Assembly (NCBI GenBank): GCA_008015565.1
Contig: SSFV01000021.1
Span: forward strand, 1-35,423
Length of the DNA stretch: 35,423 nt
From: Nitrosomonas sp.
GTDB taxonomy: Bacteria > Pseudomonadota > Gammaproteobacteria > Burkholderiales > Nitrosomonadaceae
Reading direction: 5' to 3'
A program made the position numbers and the translations under genes. This document shows positions 16,966-25,607 of this stretch, piece by piece (within the stretch, counting starts at the first letter, position 1; every line of letters begins with the position of its first letter). Below the pieces are notes generated by a model. That model was given only the letters and a program-made list of their open reading frames with translations. It was not told where the DNA came from and did no database searches.

Positions 16966-17955
16966 TTAAACAACTAGTAAGTGTTTAATCGCATCTTGTT
17001 CGGCGATCAATTCTTGATAACTTTGATCCATTCTTTCTTTATCTTGTGGGCTGATATCCAATCCTTGAACAATTTTATATTGACCATCTTTGCATGTGGT
17101 GGGGAAACTGAAAATCACTCCGCTGGGAATTCCATAACTGCCATTGGAAAGTACCCCCATTGATACCCAATTATCATCTGCTGTACCAAAAATCCAATCC
17201 TGCATATGATTGATAATGGCATTAGCAGCACTGGCAGCACTTGATTTGCCATGACGAGCTTCTATAATGGCCGCGCCACGTTTCTGAACAACTGGAATAA
17301 AATGGTTTTCTACCCATGCAAAATCTTTTAGTAAGGCAGTTACATTTGTACCTTCGACGGTAGCATGGCTTAAATCCGGAAATTGTGTATTTGAGTGATT
17401 TCCCCAAATGATCATTTTTTTAACTTGTGCCACCGATACTCTTAATTTCAATGCAATTTGAGATAATGCCCGATTATGATCCAATCTCAACATTGCTGAG
17501 AAATTGTTAGGATCGAGATCGGGAGCGTTTTTCATGGCTATATACGCATTGGTGTTGGCAGGGTTGCCAACGACCAGTACTTTAACATTACGTTTGGCAA
17601 CCGCGTTAAGCGCTCTCCCTTGTTCAATGAAAATTGGCCCATTGGCAGCAAGCAGATCTTTACGCTCCATATTTTCACCACGCGGCCGGGCACCAACTAG
17701 CAGGGCTACGTCAGCATCATTGAACGCAACTTCTGGGTTATCGGTGGTGATAATTTCCGTTAATAAAGGAAAAGCACAATCGTATAATTCCATGACGACG
17801 CCTTCAAACATTGGCTGTGCTTCAGTAATGTCATGTAATTGCAGTATAACAGGTTGATCATGACCAAACATATCACCTGCTGCAATGCGATACAGCAAGT
17901 TATAACAAATCTGTCCAGTTGCTCCGGTAACAGCAATACGAATCGGCAATTTCAT
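16966..17955 (-). CDS. mdh: Malate dehydrogenase
   Basis: The TCA-cycle enzyme converts malate and NAD+ to oxaloacetate. From the ATG at 17955 it has 329 residues, typical for the dimeric type found in betaproteobacteria. Motifs: nucleotide loop [16 protein letters not shown] (Gly11-Gly14), the mobile-loop arginines in [16 protein letters not shown] (Arg90, Arg92), LDHNRA (159-163), and the catalytic His187 in [15 protein letters not shown]. The ATG follows GAGGATTGGAAAAA, a usable ribosome-binding site; an upstream in-frame GTG at 17979 would add eight unrelated residues. It is monocistronic by layout, with a candidate -10 box upstream. Confidence 0.95.
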   Translation of the reverse strand: MKLPIRIAVTGATGQICYNLLYRIAAGDMFGHDQPVILQLHDITEAQPMFEGVVMELYDCAFPLLTEIITTDNPEVAFNDADVALLVGARPRGENMERKDLLAANGPIFIEQGRALNAVAKRNVKVLVVGNPANTNAYIAMKNAPDLDPNNFSAMLRLDHNRALSQIALKLRVSVAQVKKMIIWGNHSNTQFPDLSHATVEGTNVTALLKDFAWVENHFIPVVQKRGAAIIEARHGKSSAASAANAIINHMQDWIFGTADDNWVSMGVLSNGSYGIPSGVIFSFPTTCKDGQYKIVQGLDISPQDKERMDQSYQELIAEQDAIKHLLVV

Positions 17956-18317
17956 TTTTTCCAATCCTCGAGAAGCCACCGCAACAAACTGACAAAACTG
18001 GCGGCAATATGGGAAAAAGTGTGTGAATTATACTTGCAATCAAATTCTCACGAAAGGGTACGTGTTGAAATGGTCTTACCAGAGGATCTCATGGATGAAT
18101 TGTAAGAAATGCTATCACTATGACTCAAGCCGTTGTATTGAGTCAGGTAAATAAGCATTTAGAATTTGACGTCATTCATTGGACTCACTAAAGAAATTTT
18201 CCGCAATCTAGCAAAACAGTCAAATCAATTGATTGAGGAAAGTTCAATCAAATGCACATCATAACGCACTTTTCTCGATGCCGTGGGCCGCCCAGAAGTA
18301 CCAAGGGACGCAGCTTT
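17956..18317. other. 362-base gap upstream of mdh
   Basis: No convincing gene. A plus-strand frame ending at 18105 is mostly mdh antisense; its last residues (VRVEMVLPEDLMDEL) resemble the end of a ribbon-helix-helix protein but cannot be supported alone. A perfect 8-bp dyad, TGACTCAA (18121-18128) and TTGAGTCA (18138-18145) with a 9-base loop, is present without a T-tract. The sequence at 18264-18315 is noticeably richer in G and C than its surroundings and has no assigned function. Confidence 0.45.
18027..18032 (-). promoter_or_regulatory. Candidate -10 box for mdh
   Basis: On the minus strand a perfect TATAAT lies about 72 bases before the mdh ATG. The hexamer 17 bases further upstream (TTTCGT) is a weak -35. 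Position and strand fit an mdh promoter. Confidence 0.35.
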
Positions 18318-18794
18318 TTATTCTGAAATAACATGCTGGATCGAATAATTCCATATCAGATGGTTATTTATTTTCTGATTTGAATATAAGTAGATATTTT
18401 TTTTGAAATCTCTGGCTTGGCCTGGAGGTACAGTAATATAAACATTTTCTTTTTGTTCAGAGACAATCACGCATCCGTTTTCAGCGGAATCCTTGCACTC
18501 TTTCGCGGAAAGATTTAAAAATAAACCATTCATAACATATTTTTCAGAATTATTGAAAATACGTCCTGTCATTTCATAGTCAAAGCTATCTTCAATTTGC
18601 CTAAAGGATATGTTTTCTAAAGTAAGTTCTGAAGGATGGATCCTGTCTTTAACTTTGCTTTTGCCATATTCCTGATATTGCCAAGCCAGTAAGCCAATTG
18701 TTATGCCTACTAAAGCTAGAGTTATTGCAAACTTTCTGAAACGCGCTGACACAACAATCAGGATTAAAATTAAAATTCCCAGAAACCATTTCAT
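18318..18794 (-). CDS. Membrane-anchored conserved protein with an FxLYD-like domain
   Basis: The product has 158 residues and unknown function. From the ATG at 18794 (AGGAAAG upstream) there are two close hydrophobic helices (WFLGILILILIVVSARF and FAITLALVGITIGLLAW, residues about 3-37), then a soluble beta-rich domain. That domain has the pattern of small immunoglobulin-like FxLYD domains: YEMTGRIFNNSEKYVMNGL, a pair of cysteines (Cys-Lys-Asp-Ser-Ala-Glu-Asn-Gly-Cys), and TVPPGQARDFKKNIYLY. Similar short two-helix proteins occur in other proteobacteria. The pair of cysteines could form a disulfide if the domain faces the periplasm. It stands alone between mdh and the DUF2784 gene, with no operon partner to suggest a role. 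Confidence 0.75.
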   Translation of the reverse strand: MKWFLGILILILIVVSARFRKFAITLALVGITIGLLAWQYQEYGKSKVKDRIHPSELTLENISFRQIEDSFDYEMTGRIFNNSEKYVMNGLFLNLSAKECKDSAENGCVIVSEQKENVYITVPPGQARDFKKNIYLYSNQKINNHLIWNYSIQHVISE

Positions 18795-19101
18795 AATAAA
18801 CTTTCCTGCTTCCAAAAAATTCCCATGATTATTATTTAAAATATAGACATTGAAATATTTTTATTTTAATTCACTCGTTGAGAGCATTTTTTAACTTTCA
18901 ATTGATGTGATGAATGGAAGGTCTAATTTTTAAAGATTTCATACTATTCAACTTGAAGAATACCTGAATTGAAACGAGGGATACAAACCATTTTCTGGAT
19001 TAGCTGTTCAATTAGCTTTCTGCCGTCCCAATTTCTCTTGCGGAAGATAAGTTTCAGTGGAGCAATTAGACAAAGCTGCGCATACGCTTACTTAATTGAA
19101 A
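18795..19101. other. 307-base gap between the FxLYD-like and DUF2784 genes
   Basis: This divergent intergenic region should hold the promoters of both small membrane protein genes. It contains one short palindrome (TTCAA, C, TTGAA near 18949-18959). No coding region, clear promoter or RNA gene was recognised. Confidence 0.4.
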
Positions 19102-19461
19102 ATGTTAATGGCTGATTTTGTATTGATAATTCATTTTCTTTATGTACTGTTTGTGACTGTGAGTTTGCCGGTTATTTGGCTAGGCGCATGGTTTAAGTTG
19201 GCATTTGTCAGAAATCGTTGGTTTCGTTATTTGCATCTCGCTGCTATTTTATTCGTGGTGTTTGAATCCGTAGCCGGAATTGCTTGCCCGTTAACTATTT
19301 GGGAAAATGCATTGCGTCAGGTAGAAACAGATAGCGGCTTTATTCAGGGATTGTTGCATCAAATCATATTTTATGATGTGCCTGAACATATACTTACGAT
19401 CGTTTATATTACATTTGCCGGGTTGGTTGCGATAACTTTCAAATGGATACCGCCGGATTAA
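19102..19461 (+). CDS. DUF2784 membrane protein
   Basis: The product has 119 residues from the ATG at 19102 and three or four membrane helices. It shows the family pattern: an N-terminal helix ADFVLIIHFLYVLFVTVSLP, then WFRYLHLAAILFVVFESVAGIACPLTIWENALR, and an EHILTIVYITFAGLV helix near the end. The CPLTxWExxLR segment is the recognisable DUF2784 signature. Function is unknown. A second ATG at 19108 and a TTG at 19096 are also in frame, and no strong Shine-Dalgarno sequence decides between them. It is convergent with ttcA, with 10 bases between the stops. Confidence 0.8.
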   Translation: MLMADFVLIIHFLYVLFVTVSLPVIWLGAWFKLAFVRNRWFRYLHLAAILFVVFESVAGIACPLTIWENALRQVETDSGFIQGLLHQIIFYDVPEHILTIVYITFAGLVAITFKWIPPD

Positions 19462-19471
19462 CAATTGCTGA

Positions 19472-20377
19472 TTATTTTGAAATTATCGAATTATCAATGA
19501 TTTCTTCTGCGTTAGATATCAGCATCTCTTCAATGTTAGGTTCAAATGTTTCTTCATCAAATGCGATATCGCCGTCAATTGTGGGCTTACCGTGCGCTTT
19601 TAAATTATAAAAATCGTAACGGGTGGTATCGGCTAAATGGGAAAGCTGGATATTTTGGATAGACCTGAACATGGTTTCCAAGCGGCCAGGGAATTTTTTA
19701 TCCCACTGTTGCATCATTTCTTTAATGTTCTGACGTTGCATATTTTTTTGTGATCCACACAGATTGCATGGAATGATAGGAAACTCAGCAAGTTCAGCAT
19801 AAGCAGCCAAATCCTTTTCTTTGCAATAGGCCAGAGGCCGGATAACAATATGTTGTCCATCATCGCTGACCAGTTTGGGCGGCATCGCTTTAAGCTTACC
19901 TCCGTAGAACATATTCAAGAACAAGGTTTCAAGAATATCGTCACGGTGATGACCTAGTGCTATTTTTGTGGCACCTAGTTCGCCGGCAACGCGATATAGT
20001 ACACCGCGACGCAAACGAGAACAAAGACTGCATGTGGTTTTTCCTTCGGCAATGACACGCTTAACCACACTATATGTGTCTTGTTCAACAATGCGGAAAG
20101 GCATGTCAATGCTGGTTAAATAGCCAGGTAACACTTGCTCGGGAAAGCCAGGTTGCTTTTGATCCAAATTAACTGCTACTAATTCAAATGGTAGTGGCGC
20201 GTGCGCTTGCAGGTTGCGTAGAATATCCAGTAAAGCGTAGCTATCTTTACCGCCAGACAAACATACCATGACCCGGTCTCCCGCTTCAATCATGTTGAAA
20301 TCTGCAATTGCAGTTCCTACCAATCGCCTTAAACGTTTTTGCAGTTTATGATTGTTGTATTGCTGTTTTTTATGCAT
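19472..20377 (-). CDS. ttcA: tRNA 2-thiocytidine(32) synthetase TtcA
   Basis: TtcA adds sulfur to cytidine 32 of certain tRNAs using ATP and an iron-sulfur cluster. The 301-residue product has the PP-loop SGGKDS (41-46), the cluster-binding CSLC (Cys116, Cys119) and a second CNLC (Cys204, Cys207), and the [19 protein letters not shown] segment typical of TtcA (142-160). Family length is normal. The C-terminal 30 residues are acidic and probably flexible. Single gene by layout. Confidence 0.95.
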   Translation of the reverse strand: MHKKQQYNNHKLQKRLRRLVGTAIADFNMIEAGDRVMVCLSGGKDSYALLDILRNLQAHAPLPFELVAVNLDQKQPGFPEQVLPGYLTSIDMPFRIVEQDTYSVVKRVIAEGKTTCSLCSRLRRGVLYRVAGELGATKIALGHHRDDILETLFLNMFYGGKLKAMPPKLVSDDGQHIVIRPLAYCKEKDLAAYAELAEFPIIPCNLCGSQKNMQRQNIKEMMQQWDKKFPGRLETMFRSIQNIQLSHLADTTRYDFYNLKAHGKPTIDGDIAFDEETFEPNIEEMLISNAEEIIDNSIISK

Positions 20378-20538
20378 GGATTCTATAAAACGGAAAAAAG
20401 AAAATATTCATAGGTAAGCTGCAAGCACATAATAAATCATATGGCAGAATATTAGACAAAAGCAGGGGAACAATTTAGCATGGCTATATTCTAATTCTGC
20501 GGCAGAAAATGGGTTCGAGAAATTGTTAGGAGAATCCT

Positions 20539-21000
20539 ATGAGCAAGTTTGATTTAATTATACCATTGGTAACACTGGTCTCGCTCTCAACCAATAGTTT
20601 TTCGAGTGCAATTGATTTTAATCATGAAAAAGATATTGGCATACCGGGTGAGGTAAGCAAGGTTTCGCGAACAATTAAATTGACACAGGTTGATAATATG
20701 TTTTTACCTGCAGAGATTGCTGTGCGTGAAGGTGAAATCATCCGGTTTGTTATAAAAAACGGTGGCAATAAAAAGCATGAAATGATGATTGGCTCAATGA
20801 CGAACTTGAAGAAAATTGCTAAAGCTCGTCGTATGTTTCCTGATCAGGATCATACAGAAGCACATCTAGTACAACTTGAACCAGGTGAGCAAAAAGAGTT
20901 GATTTGGCAATTTACCAGTGTGGGAACAATAGATTTTGCCTGCCCACTGCCAGGTCATTTTAAGAAAATGCGTGGGAAAATAATTGTGGAGAAGAAATGA
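20539..21000 (+). CDS. Periplasmic cupredoxin-like copper protein
   Basis: The product has 153 residues with a short N-terminal export signal (hydrophobic residues about 5-24). The mature part is one cupredoxin domain with type 1 copper ligands: His80 in KKHEMMIG, then Cys135, His140 and Met144 in FACPLPGHFKKM, in the classical Cys-x4-His-x3-Met spacing. It may carry electrons or bind and pass on copper; CopC/plastocyanin-like copper resistance proteins have similar sequences. AGGAG precedes the ATG. Its stop overlaps the DUF411 gene start (ATGA), and a cytochrome c gene follows, so the three probably act together in periplasmic copper or redox handling. Confidence 0.88.
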   Translation: MSKFDLIIPLVTLVSLSTNSFSSAIDFNHEKDIGIPGEVSKVSRTIKLTQVDNMFLPAEIAVREGEIIRFVIKNGGNKKHEMMIGSMTNLKKIAKARRMFPDQDHTEAHLVQLEPGEQKELIWQFTSVGTIDFACPLPGHFKKMRGKIIVEKK

Positions 21001-21542
21001 AAATACGAAGGAGTTCCTTATTCGCTGTTTCTGTTTTGGTGTTTGGTCTATTAGGTATATCCATGCAGGCAGCCGCAACGGCTACCGTGGATGTATATAA
21101 AAGTCCGACGTGCGGATGCTGTGATAAATGGGTAGATCACATGCGAGAGCATGGATTTACCGTGAAAACACACGATGTCGGCAATAAAGAGATCAGAAAG
21201 AAATCCGGAATATCTGATTCATTAGGATCTTGCCATACCGCGTTAGTCAATGGATATGCTATTGAAGGGCATGTGCCGGCGCCCGATATCTTGCGCCTAT
21301 TGAAAGAAAAACCCAAAGCCGTAGGCTTGTCCGTTCCCGATATGCCTCATGGTACACCTGGCATGGAAGGTGCTCGCAGTGACCCATACAATGTGCTTTT
21401 GATCAAAGAGCGCGGCGAGGAGCGTAAAGATACGACAATTTATAACCGGTATGACCCGTATGCCAAGAAAGTACAGCAACAAGCAGAGCAATCGCAATCT
21501 ACACCTAAACCGGAAAATAGTTCAATCATGCGTTTGAAGTAA
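20997..21542 (+). CDS. DUF411 metal-binding periplasmic protein
   Basis: The product has 181 residues. A signal peptide (hydrophobic 8-27, cleavage near AAATA) is followed by the DUF411 domain: VYKSPTCGCCDKWVDHM with Cys39, Cys41 and Cys42, GSCHTALVNGYAIEGHVPA with Cys79, His80 and His92, and GLSVPDMPHGTPGMEG. DUF411 proteins are linked to copper binding and resistance. The domain normally ends soon after a VLL(x) strand, here YNVLLIKERGE; the last 35 or so residues (Gln/Ser/Pro-rich) are an extension. Its ATG overlaps the cupredoxin stop, indicating coupled translation. Confidence 0.88.
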   Translation: MKIRRSSLFAVSVLVFGLLGISMQAAATATVDVYKSPTCGCCDKWVDHMREHGFTVKTHDVGNKEIRKKSGISDSLGSCHTALVNGYAIEGHVPAPDILRLLKEKPKAVGLSVPDMPHGTPGMEGARSDPYNVLLIKERGEERKDTTIYNRYDPYAKKVQQQAEQSQSTPKPENSSIMRLK

Positions 21543-21559
21543 AGTGATTAATATTCTTT

Positions 21560-22030
21560 ATGATTAATCGTCATAGCTGGCTACTGGGTGTTTTCGTTTT
21601 GTTATGGGGATGTGGCGATTCTGCGCCGCTCCGTATGTTATCTGGACAGCCTCAAATAAATAGCAAAACGGGATTGATTGAACGGAATTTTGATCAAGCG
21701 CAAATTAAACGTGGCGAAGCGGTATATATTGCGAACTGTGCGGGCTGTCATGGCCCTAACGGTGCCGGTACACCGGATTGGCGCAAACCGAATGCAGACG
21801 GAAAATACCCGCCCCCTCCCTTAGATGGAACCGCACATGCCTGGCATCATTCGACAGAGGTTTTGAAAAAAACCATACTTAAAGGTACTCCTCCAGAGAT
21901 TGGCTCAATGCCGGCCTGGGAAGGAAAACTAAGCGAACATCAGGTCGACGATGTCATTGTATGGATAAAGTCTTTATGGCCAGATGAGGTTTATGATATC
22001 TGGTTTAAGAATTTTGAGAGCGCTCCATAG
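21560..22030 (+). CDS. c-type cytochrome, probable lipoprotein
   Basis: The product has 156 residues. The N-terminus MINRHSWLLGVFVLLWGC ends in a lipobox-like LLWGC (Cys18), so the protein is probably lipid-anchored in the periplasm. One haem is bound by CAGCH (Cys60, Cys63, His64) in NCAGCHGPNGAG; Met117 in IGSMPAWEG is the likely sixth ligand. The fold is class I cytochrome c with the YPPPPLDGTAHAWHHS and QVDDVIVWIKSLWP segments usual in small oxidase-linked or copper-linked cytochromes. It starts 17 bases after the DUF411 gene, so the two copper genes and this electron carrier probably form one transcript. Confidence 0.88.
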   Translation: MINRHSWLLGVFVLLWGCGDSAPLRMLSGQPQINSKTGLIERNFDQAQIKRGEAVYIANCAGCHGPNGAGTPDWRKPNADGKYPPPPLDGTAHAWHHSTEVLKKTILKGTPPEIGSMPAWEGKLSEHQVDDVIVWIKSLWPDEVYDIWFKNFESAP

Positions 22031-22095
22031 CTTATTGATTCTAAGAAAGTACTGGATAGTATCTTTCATCTTTTTTAACACTGCAGGATAAATCA

Positions 22096-23328
22096 TTGAA
22101 AATTTATTCGGTGGGTGGCTCCGTCCGCGATGAATTGCTGGGGTTACCCGTAAAAGATCATGACTATGTTGTCGTAGGCGCCTCGCCCGAACAAATGGTA
22201 AGTTTGGGCTATCGACCGGTAGGAAAGGATTTTCCTGTTTTCTTGCATCCCCAAACACATGAACAATATGCGCTTGCGCGTACGGAGCGGAAGGTTTTTC
22301 GAGGTTATAAGGGATTTGAAGTTTTTGCCTCGCCTCAAGTTACTTTGCAGGAAGATTTAGCACGGCGCGACTTAACCATCAACTCAATCGCTAAAGATGA
22401 AGCTGGCAATATCATTGATCCATTCAATGGCGTTGCAGATTTAGAAGCCGGCATACTACGCCACGTCAGTCCAGCGTTTAGTGAAGACCCGGTGCGTATC
22501 CTGAGAGCAGCCCGCTTTGCAGCGCGTTTCAACTTTCATGTGGCGCCAGAAACATTGGTGTTAATGCACGAGATGGTGCATAGCGGCGAAGTGGATGCGC
22601 TGGTGCCGGAGCGTGTTTGGCAAGAGATTGCGAGAGGATTGATGGAGAATAAGCCATCCAGAATGTTCTATATTTTGCGCGAATGTAGTGCCTTAGCGCG
22701 GATTATGCCGGAAGTGAATGTATTATTTGGTGTTCCGCAACCAGCGCATGCACATCCGGAAATTGATACGGGTGTGCATATCATGCTTGCGATCGATTAT
22801 GCGGCGGCACAAAATTATTCACTGGCTACACGTTTCGCAGTGCTGACGCATGACTTGGGTAAAGGTGCAACACCCCCCGAGCAATGGCCGCGTCATATTG
22901 GCCATGAGGCACGGAGCGCTGAACTGGCCAAAGATTTATGCCAGCGGATTCGTGCACCTAAAGACTGCCGCGATCTTGCTTTACTGGTTGCTCGCTATCA
23001 TGGGGATGTGCATCGCGCAGAAGCACTCAAATCATCTACCATAGCGGATATGCTGCAAGCCGTCGATGCTTATCGCAAACCCCAAAGATTTTATGAATTC
23101 TTGCAAGCCTGCGCTTGTGACTTTCATGGACGGCCTGGAAACGTAAGGAAGCCTTATCCCCAAGCAAAACGATTGCAAAAAGCATTGCTTGCGGCTCAGA
23201 GCGTGGATGCTGGTGCCATTGCACAGGCATTACGCAACAAAATTTTAGATCCTAATGCCTTACCTGCAGCGATTAATTCAGAATTGCGTATAGCGCGCAT
23301 ATCCAAAATAGCCACCGAACTGGTTTAA
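22096..23328 (+). CDS. cca: Multifunctional CCA-adding tRNA nucleotidyltransferase
   Basis: Cca adds or repairs the 3' CCA of tRNAs. It starts at a TTG (22096) preceded by AGGA; the first residues KIYSVGGSVRDELLG are exactly where the family starts and there is no upstream ATG. The 410-residue product has the polymerase signature GGSVRD, the metal-binding KDHDYVVVG (Asp21, Asp23), and LARRDLTINSIA. It then has DPVRILRAARFAARF, and a C-terminal HD domain (LTHDLGKGATP) with the phosphatase/phosphodiesterase activity that defines the long proteobacterial type. Confidence 0.95.
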   Translation: MKIYSVGGSVRDELLGLPVKDHDYVVVGASPEQMVSLGYRPVGKDFPVFLHPQTHEQYALARTERKVFRGYKGFEVFASPQVTLQEDLARRDLTINSIAKDEAGNIIDPFNGVADLEAGILRHVSPAFSEDPVRILRAARFAARFNFHVAPETLVLMHEMVHSGEVDALVPERVWQEIARGLMENKPSRMFYILRECSALARIMPEVNVLFGVPQPAHAHPEIDTGVHIMLAIDYAAAQNYSLATRFAVLTHDLGKGATPPEQWPRHIGHEARSAELAKDLCQRIRAPKDCRDLALLVARYHGDVHRAEALKSSTIADMLQAVDAYRKPQRFYEFLQACACDFHGRPGNVRKPYPQAKRLQKALLAAQSVDAGAIAQALRNKILDPNALPAAINSELRIARISKIATELV

Positions 23329-23903
23329 TAAAATTCATATAAATATTCGATGCAATAGATAATTGTATAAATTGCTGCCTTATTGTCAGTAGGTCAGTAT
23401 TCTGTAAACTAAATTTTTTGATCAGCAGAATTAGAAATATTGCTTGCAAAACGATGCATATAACTAAAAAGAATATTGTTCTAATTAAATAATATTTTTA
23501 TTTATATTTAACCAATGCTATTGTTCGCACCCATTGAAATTAAACCTGTCAGGTATAGTTAATGCGTGCCGATGTAGAAGCGGATATTGTTATTAATAAC
23601 TGTTATCGAATGGTTAACTGAAGGACTTCTTCAGGAAATTTTGCACCCGTTGCTAGTATCGGATGCGGTTTAGCCAAAACGTTCATCAATGACGGCGGGA
23701 TTGCACAAATCAGAAGTCAAGAAGAATCAAAACGTAAGCTTTCATAGTTATCGTTGCAGGAGTTTTCAGTCATGGCAGGTAACGCTCAAGCCAATCATTT
23801 TTATGCAAGGTTGTTTCAGGTCTAATAATCAGAAGTTAGATAATAACTGCATTATCAATGCTATTGTTGTGGAATTGTTGGAAAGATTGCTAAGGAGAAC
23901 AAA
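23329..23903. other. 575-base gap between cca and the porin gene
   Basis: No supported gene; the one long frame (23689-23907) has no start signal or recognisable protein. The first 190 bases are very AT-rich. A perfect 6-bp hairpin, CTGAAG and CTTCAG around 5 bases, lies at 23618-23634. The region is unusually long for this genome stretch and should contain the promoter and a long leader for the porin / binding-protein genes. No riboswitch could be assigned. Confidence 0.4.
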
Positions 23904-25577
23904 TTGAATTTAAGATGTTTTTTTTTCCATATTTTTGCACTGGGTTTTTTCATAGCTAATTTTTCGCAAGCTTCACCACAAGATATTGTTTCAGAAGAAA
24001 ATGAAGTAATGCCATCGCGTGCCGTCCAGGTTGTTCAAGCCAACTCTCCGGTATCCCGAAAAATGGAAAGTGAGCTAGGTGGTCATTCTATAAAACTGCC
24101 GGATATTGCACCAGAAGCAAAAAAAGAGGTTAAACTGGATACTAATAAGCCTACCAGTTATTACCGTCGATCCGATAGCTATGCTACCAACCCTGAATCA
24201 GATCCACCGCGCTATGTACGCCGGCTTAGTGATATTGGTGTTGAGCATTTCAAAGATATCACTTGGCTGGATATCGGTTTGGAACATCGTACCCGTTATG
24301 AATGGCGCAATAATGACATACGACGCATTGAAGGCGGAGAAGATAATCCGATCTTTTTACGTCATCGCGCTTGGCTCGGAATCAGGGATATTTTGGATCC
24401 TTTCCGTTTCGCCGTTGAATTCCAGGATTCACGGGTATACAACAATAAACATGCCATTACTGATCAGGAAAGAAATGAGTACGATCTGATCAATGCGTAC
24501 GGTGAGCTCCATTTTAAAAAAGGGCTAGGGGTCGATGACCGAGGACAGGATCGTCCGATTCGCTTTCGTGTAGGCCGCATGGCCTATGAAACGACTGACC
24601 GGCGTTTTATTGCGCGCAACGAATGGCGTAATACCACCAATTCTTTCGAAGGGTTTCGTCTGAATCTAGGGCGAGAAGCCAATGATTGGGAACTTGATTT
24701 GTTTGGTATGCAACCGGTGCGGCGTTTGCAAACCAAATTTGATGAAGCGAACGACCGCTTATGGTTCTTTGGCGCGGTTGGTCATTGGCGCAAATGGTCT
24801 GATATTGTCACGATCCAACCATATTACATGGGTCAGAAGCAGACTGCGGATCCCAATGGTTTTACCGCCACCAACCGGCTAGACCGGGAAATCCATATGC
24901 CAGGGTTTCGCGCTTATGGCAAGGCGGGCAATTTGTTTGATTTTGATATCAGCTATAACCGCCAGTTGGGCTTTAGTGGACCCTTAAGGCAAGATGCGCA
25001 AGGTTATAACGTTGAAATCGGACGAACTTTTAATCATCCTTGGAAACCGCGGCTAATGGGATTCTACGGTTATGCCAGTGGTGACCGTGATCCCAATGAT
25101 GGTGAAGATAATCGTTTTGACCGTTTCTTTGGATTCGCGCGGCCTTGGTCTGCAGATCATTATGTAATTTATGAAAACCTTAAGACACCCAAAATCAGAA
25201 TGGATCTCCAGCCAACTCAAAAGCTGGGATTTGAACTCACTTATGCTTGGTATTTCCTAGCAAGCAAGCGCGATCGCATGTTCGATATTCTCAATGGCAA
25301 CATTAGTAATACTGAACCGGATCCGGGATTTAATCGTGATCGTACCGGACAAAGCGGCGATTTCGCTGGTCATGCATTGGAAGGGCGCATACGCTACCAG
25401 GTTACACCCAGAATTAACACGATTTTAGGTTATACTCATTTTACAGCAGAAGATTTTGTAAAAAACCGTATTGCAGCTAGTCCTTCATGTGCTAGCACTC
25501 ATACGCATACTTGCGTTGATCATCGCTCGGGTGACACCGATTTCCTTTATTTTGAGGTATTGATCAGTCTGCTTTAA
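23904..25577 (+). CDS. Outer-membrane porin of the alginate-export (AlgE-like) family
   Basis: The product has 557 residues. It starts at a TTG (23904) six bases after AAGGAG; no in-frame ATG is near. A signal peptide (CFFFHIFALGFFIANFSQA) precedes a linker of about 100 residues, then a beta-barrel domain from about residue 115. The start of that domain (WLDIGLEHRTRYEWRNNDIR, then PIFLRHRAWLGIRD) and later ERNEYDLINAYGELHF, RVGRMAYETTDRRFIARNEW and FGAVGHWRKW match the alginate-export family. Members carry diverse anions or sugars, so the name does not fix the substrate. The next gene is a sulfate-type binding protein only 30 bases on, which suggests uptake of a sulfur oxyanion or similar solute. 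Confidence 0.87.
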   Translation: MNLRCFFFHIFALGFFIANFSQASPQDIVSEENEVMPSRAVQVVQANSPVSRKMESELGGHSIKLPDIAPEAKKEVKLDTNKPTSYYRRSDSYATNPESDPPRYVRRLSDIGVEHFKDITWLDIGLEHRTRYEWRNNDIRRIEGGEDNPIFLRHRAWLGIRDILDPFRFAVEFQDSRVYNNKHAITDQERNEYDLINAYGELHFKKGLGVDDRGQDRPIRFRVGRMAYETTDRRFIARNEWRNTTNSFEGFRLNLGREANDWELDLFGMQPVRRLQTKFDEANDRLWFFGAVGHWRKWSDIVTIQPYYMGQKQTADPNGFTATNRLDREIHMPGFRAYGKAGNLFDFDISYNRQLGFSGPLRQDAQGYNVEIGRTFNHPWKPRLMGFYGYASGDRDPNDGEDNRFDRFFGFARPWSADHYVIYENLKTPKIRMDLQPTQKLGFELTYAWYFLASKRDRMFDILNGNISNTEPDPGFNRDRTGQSGDFAGHALEGRIRYQVTPRINTILGYTHFTAEDFVKNRIAASPSCASTHTHTCVDHRSGDTDFLYFEVLISLL

Positions 25578-25607
25578 ATGATCTTAAATTTTTATTGGAG
25601 GAAAATC

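Noticed and set aside
17839..18105. Plus-strand frame of 88 codons overlapping the start of mdh
   Set aside because: Most of it is antisense to mdh. Only the last 15 residues (VRVEMVLPEDLMDEL) look protein-like, too little to call a gene.
18264..18320. GC-richer stretch with a tiny frame (MPWAAQKYQGTQLFILK)
   Set aside because: Only 17 codons from the ATG, with a stop a short way upstream and no ribosome-binding site. It may be a decayed gene end, but this cannot be shown.
23689..23907. 72-codon frame before the porin gene
   Set aside because: No ribosome-binding site or recognisable motif, and its end overlaps the porin start. Probably part of the leader region.
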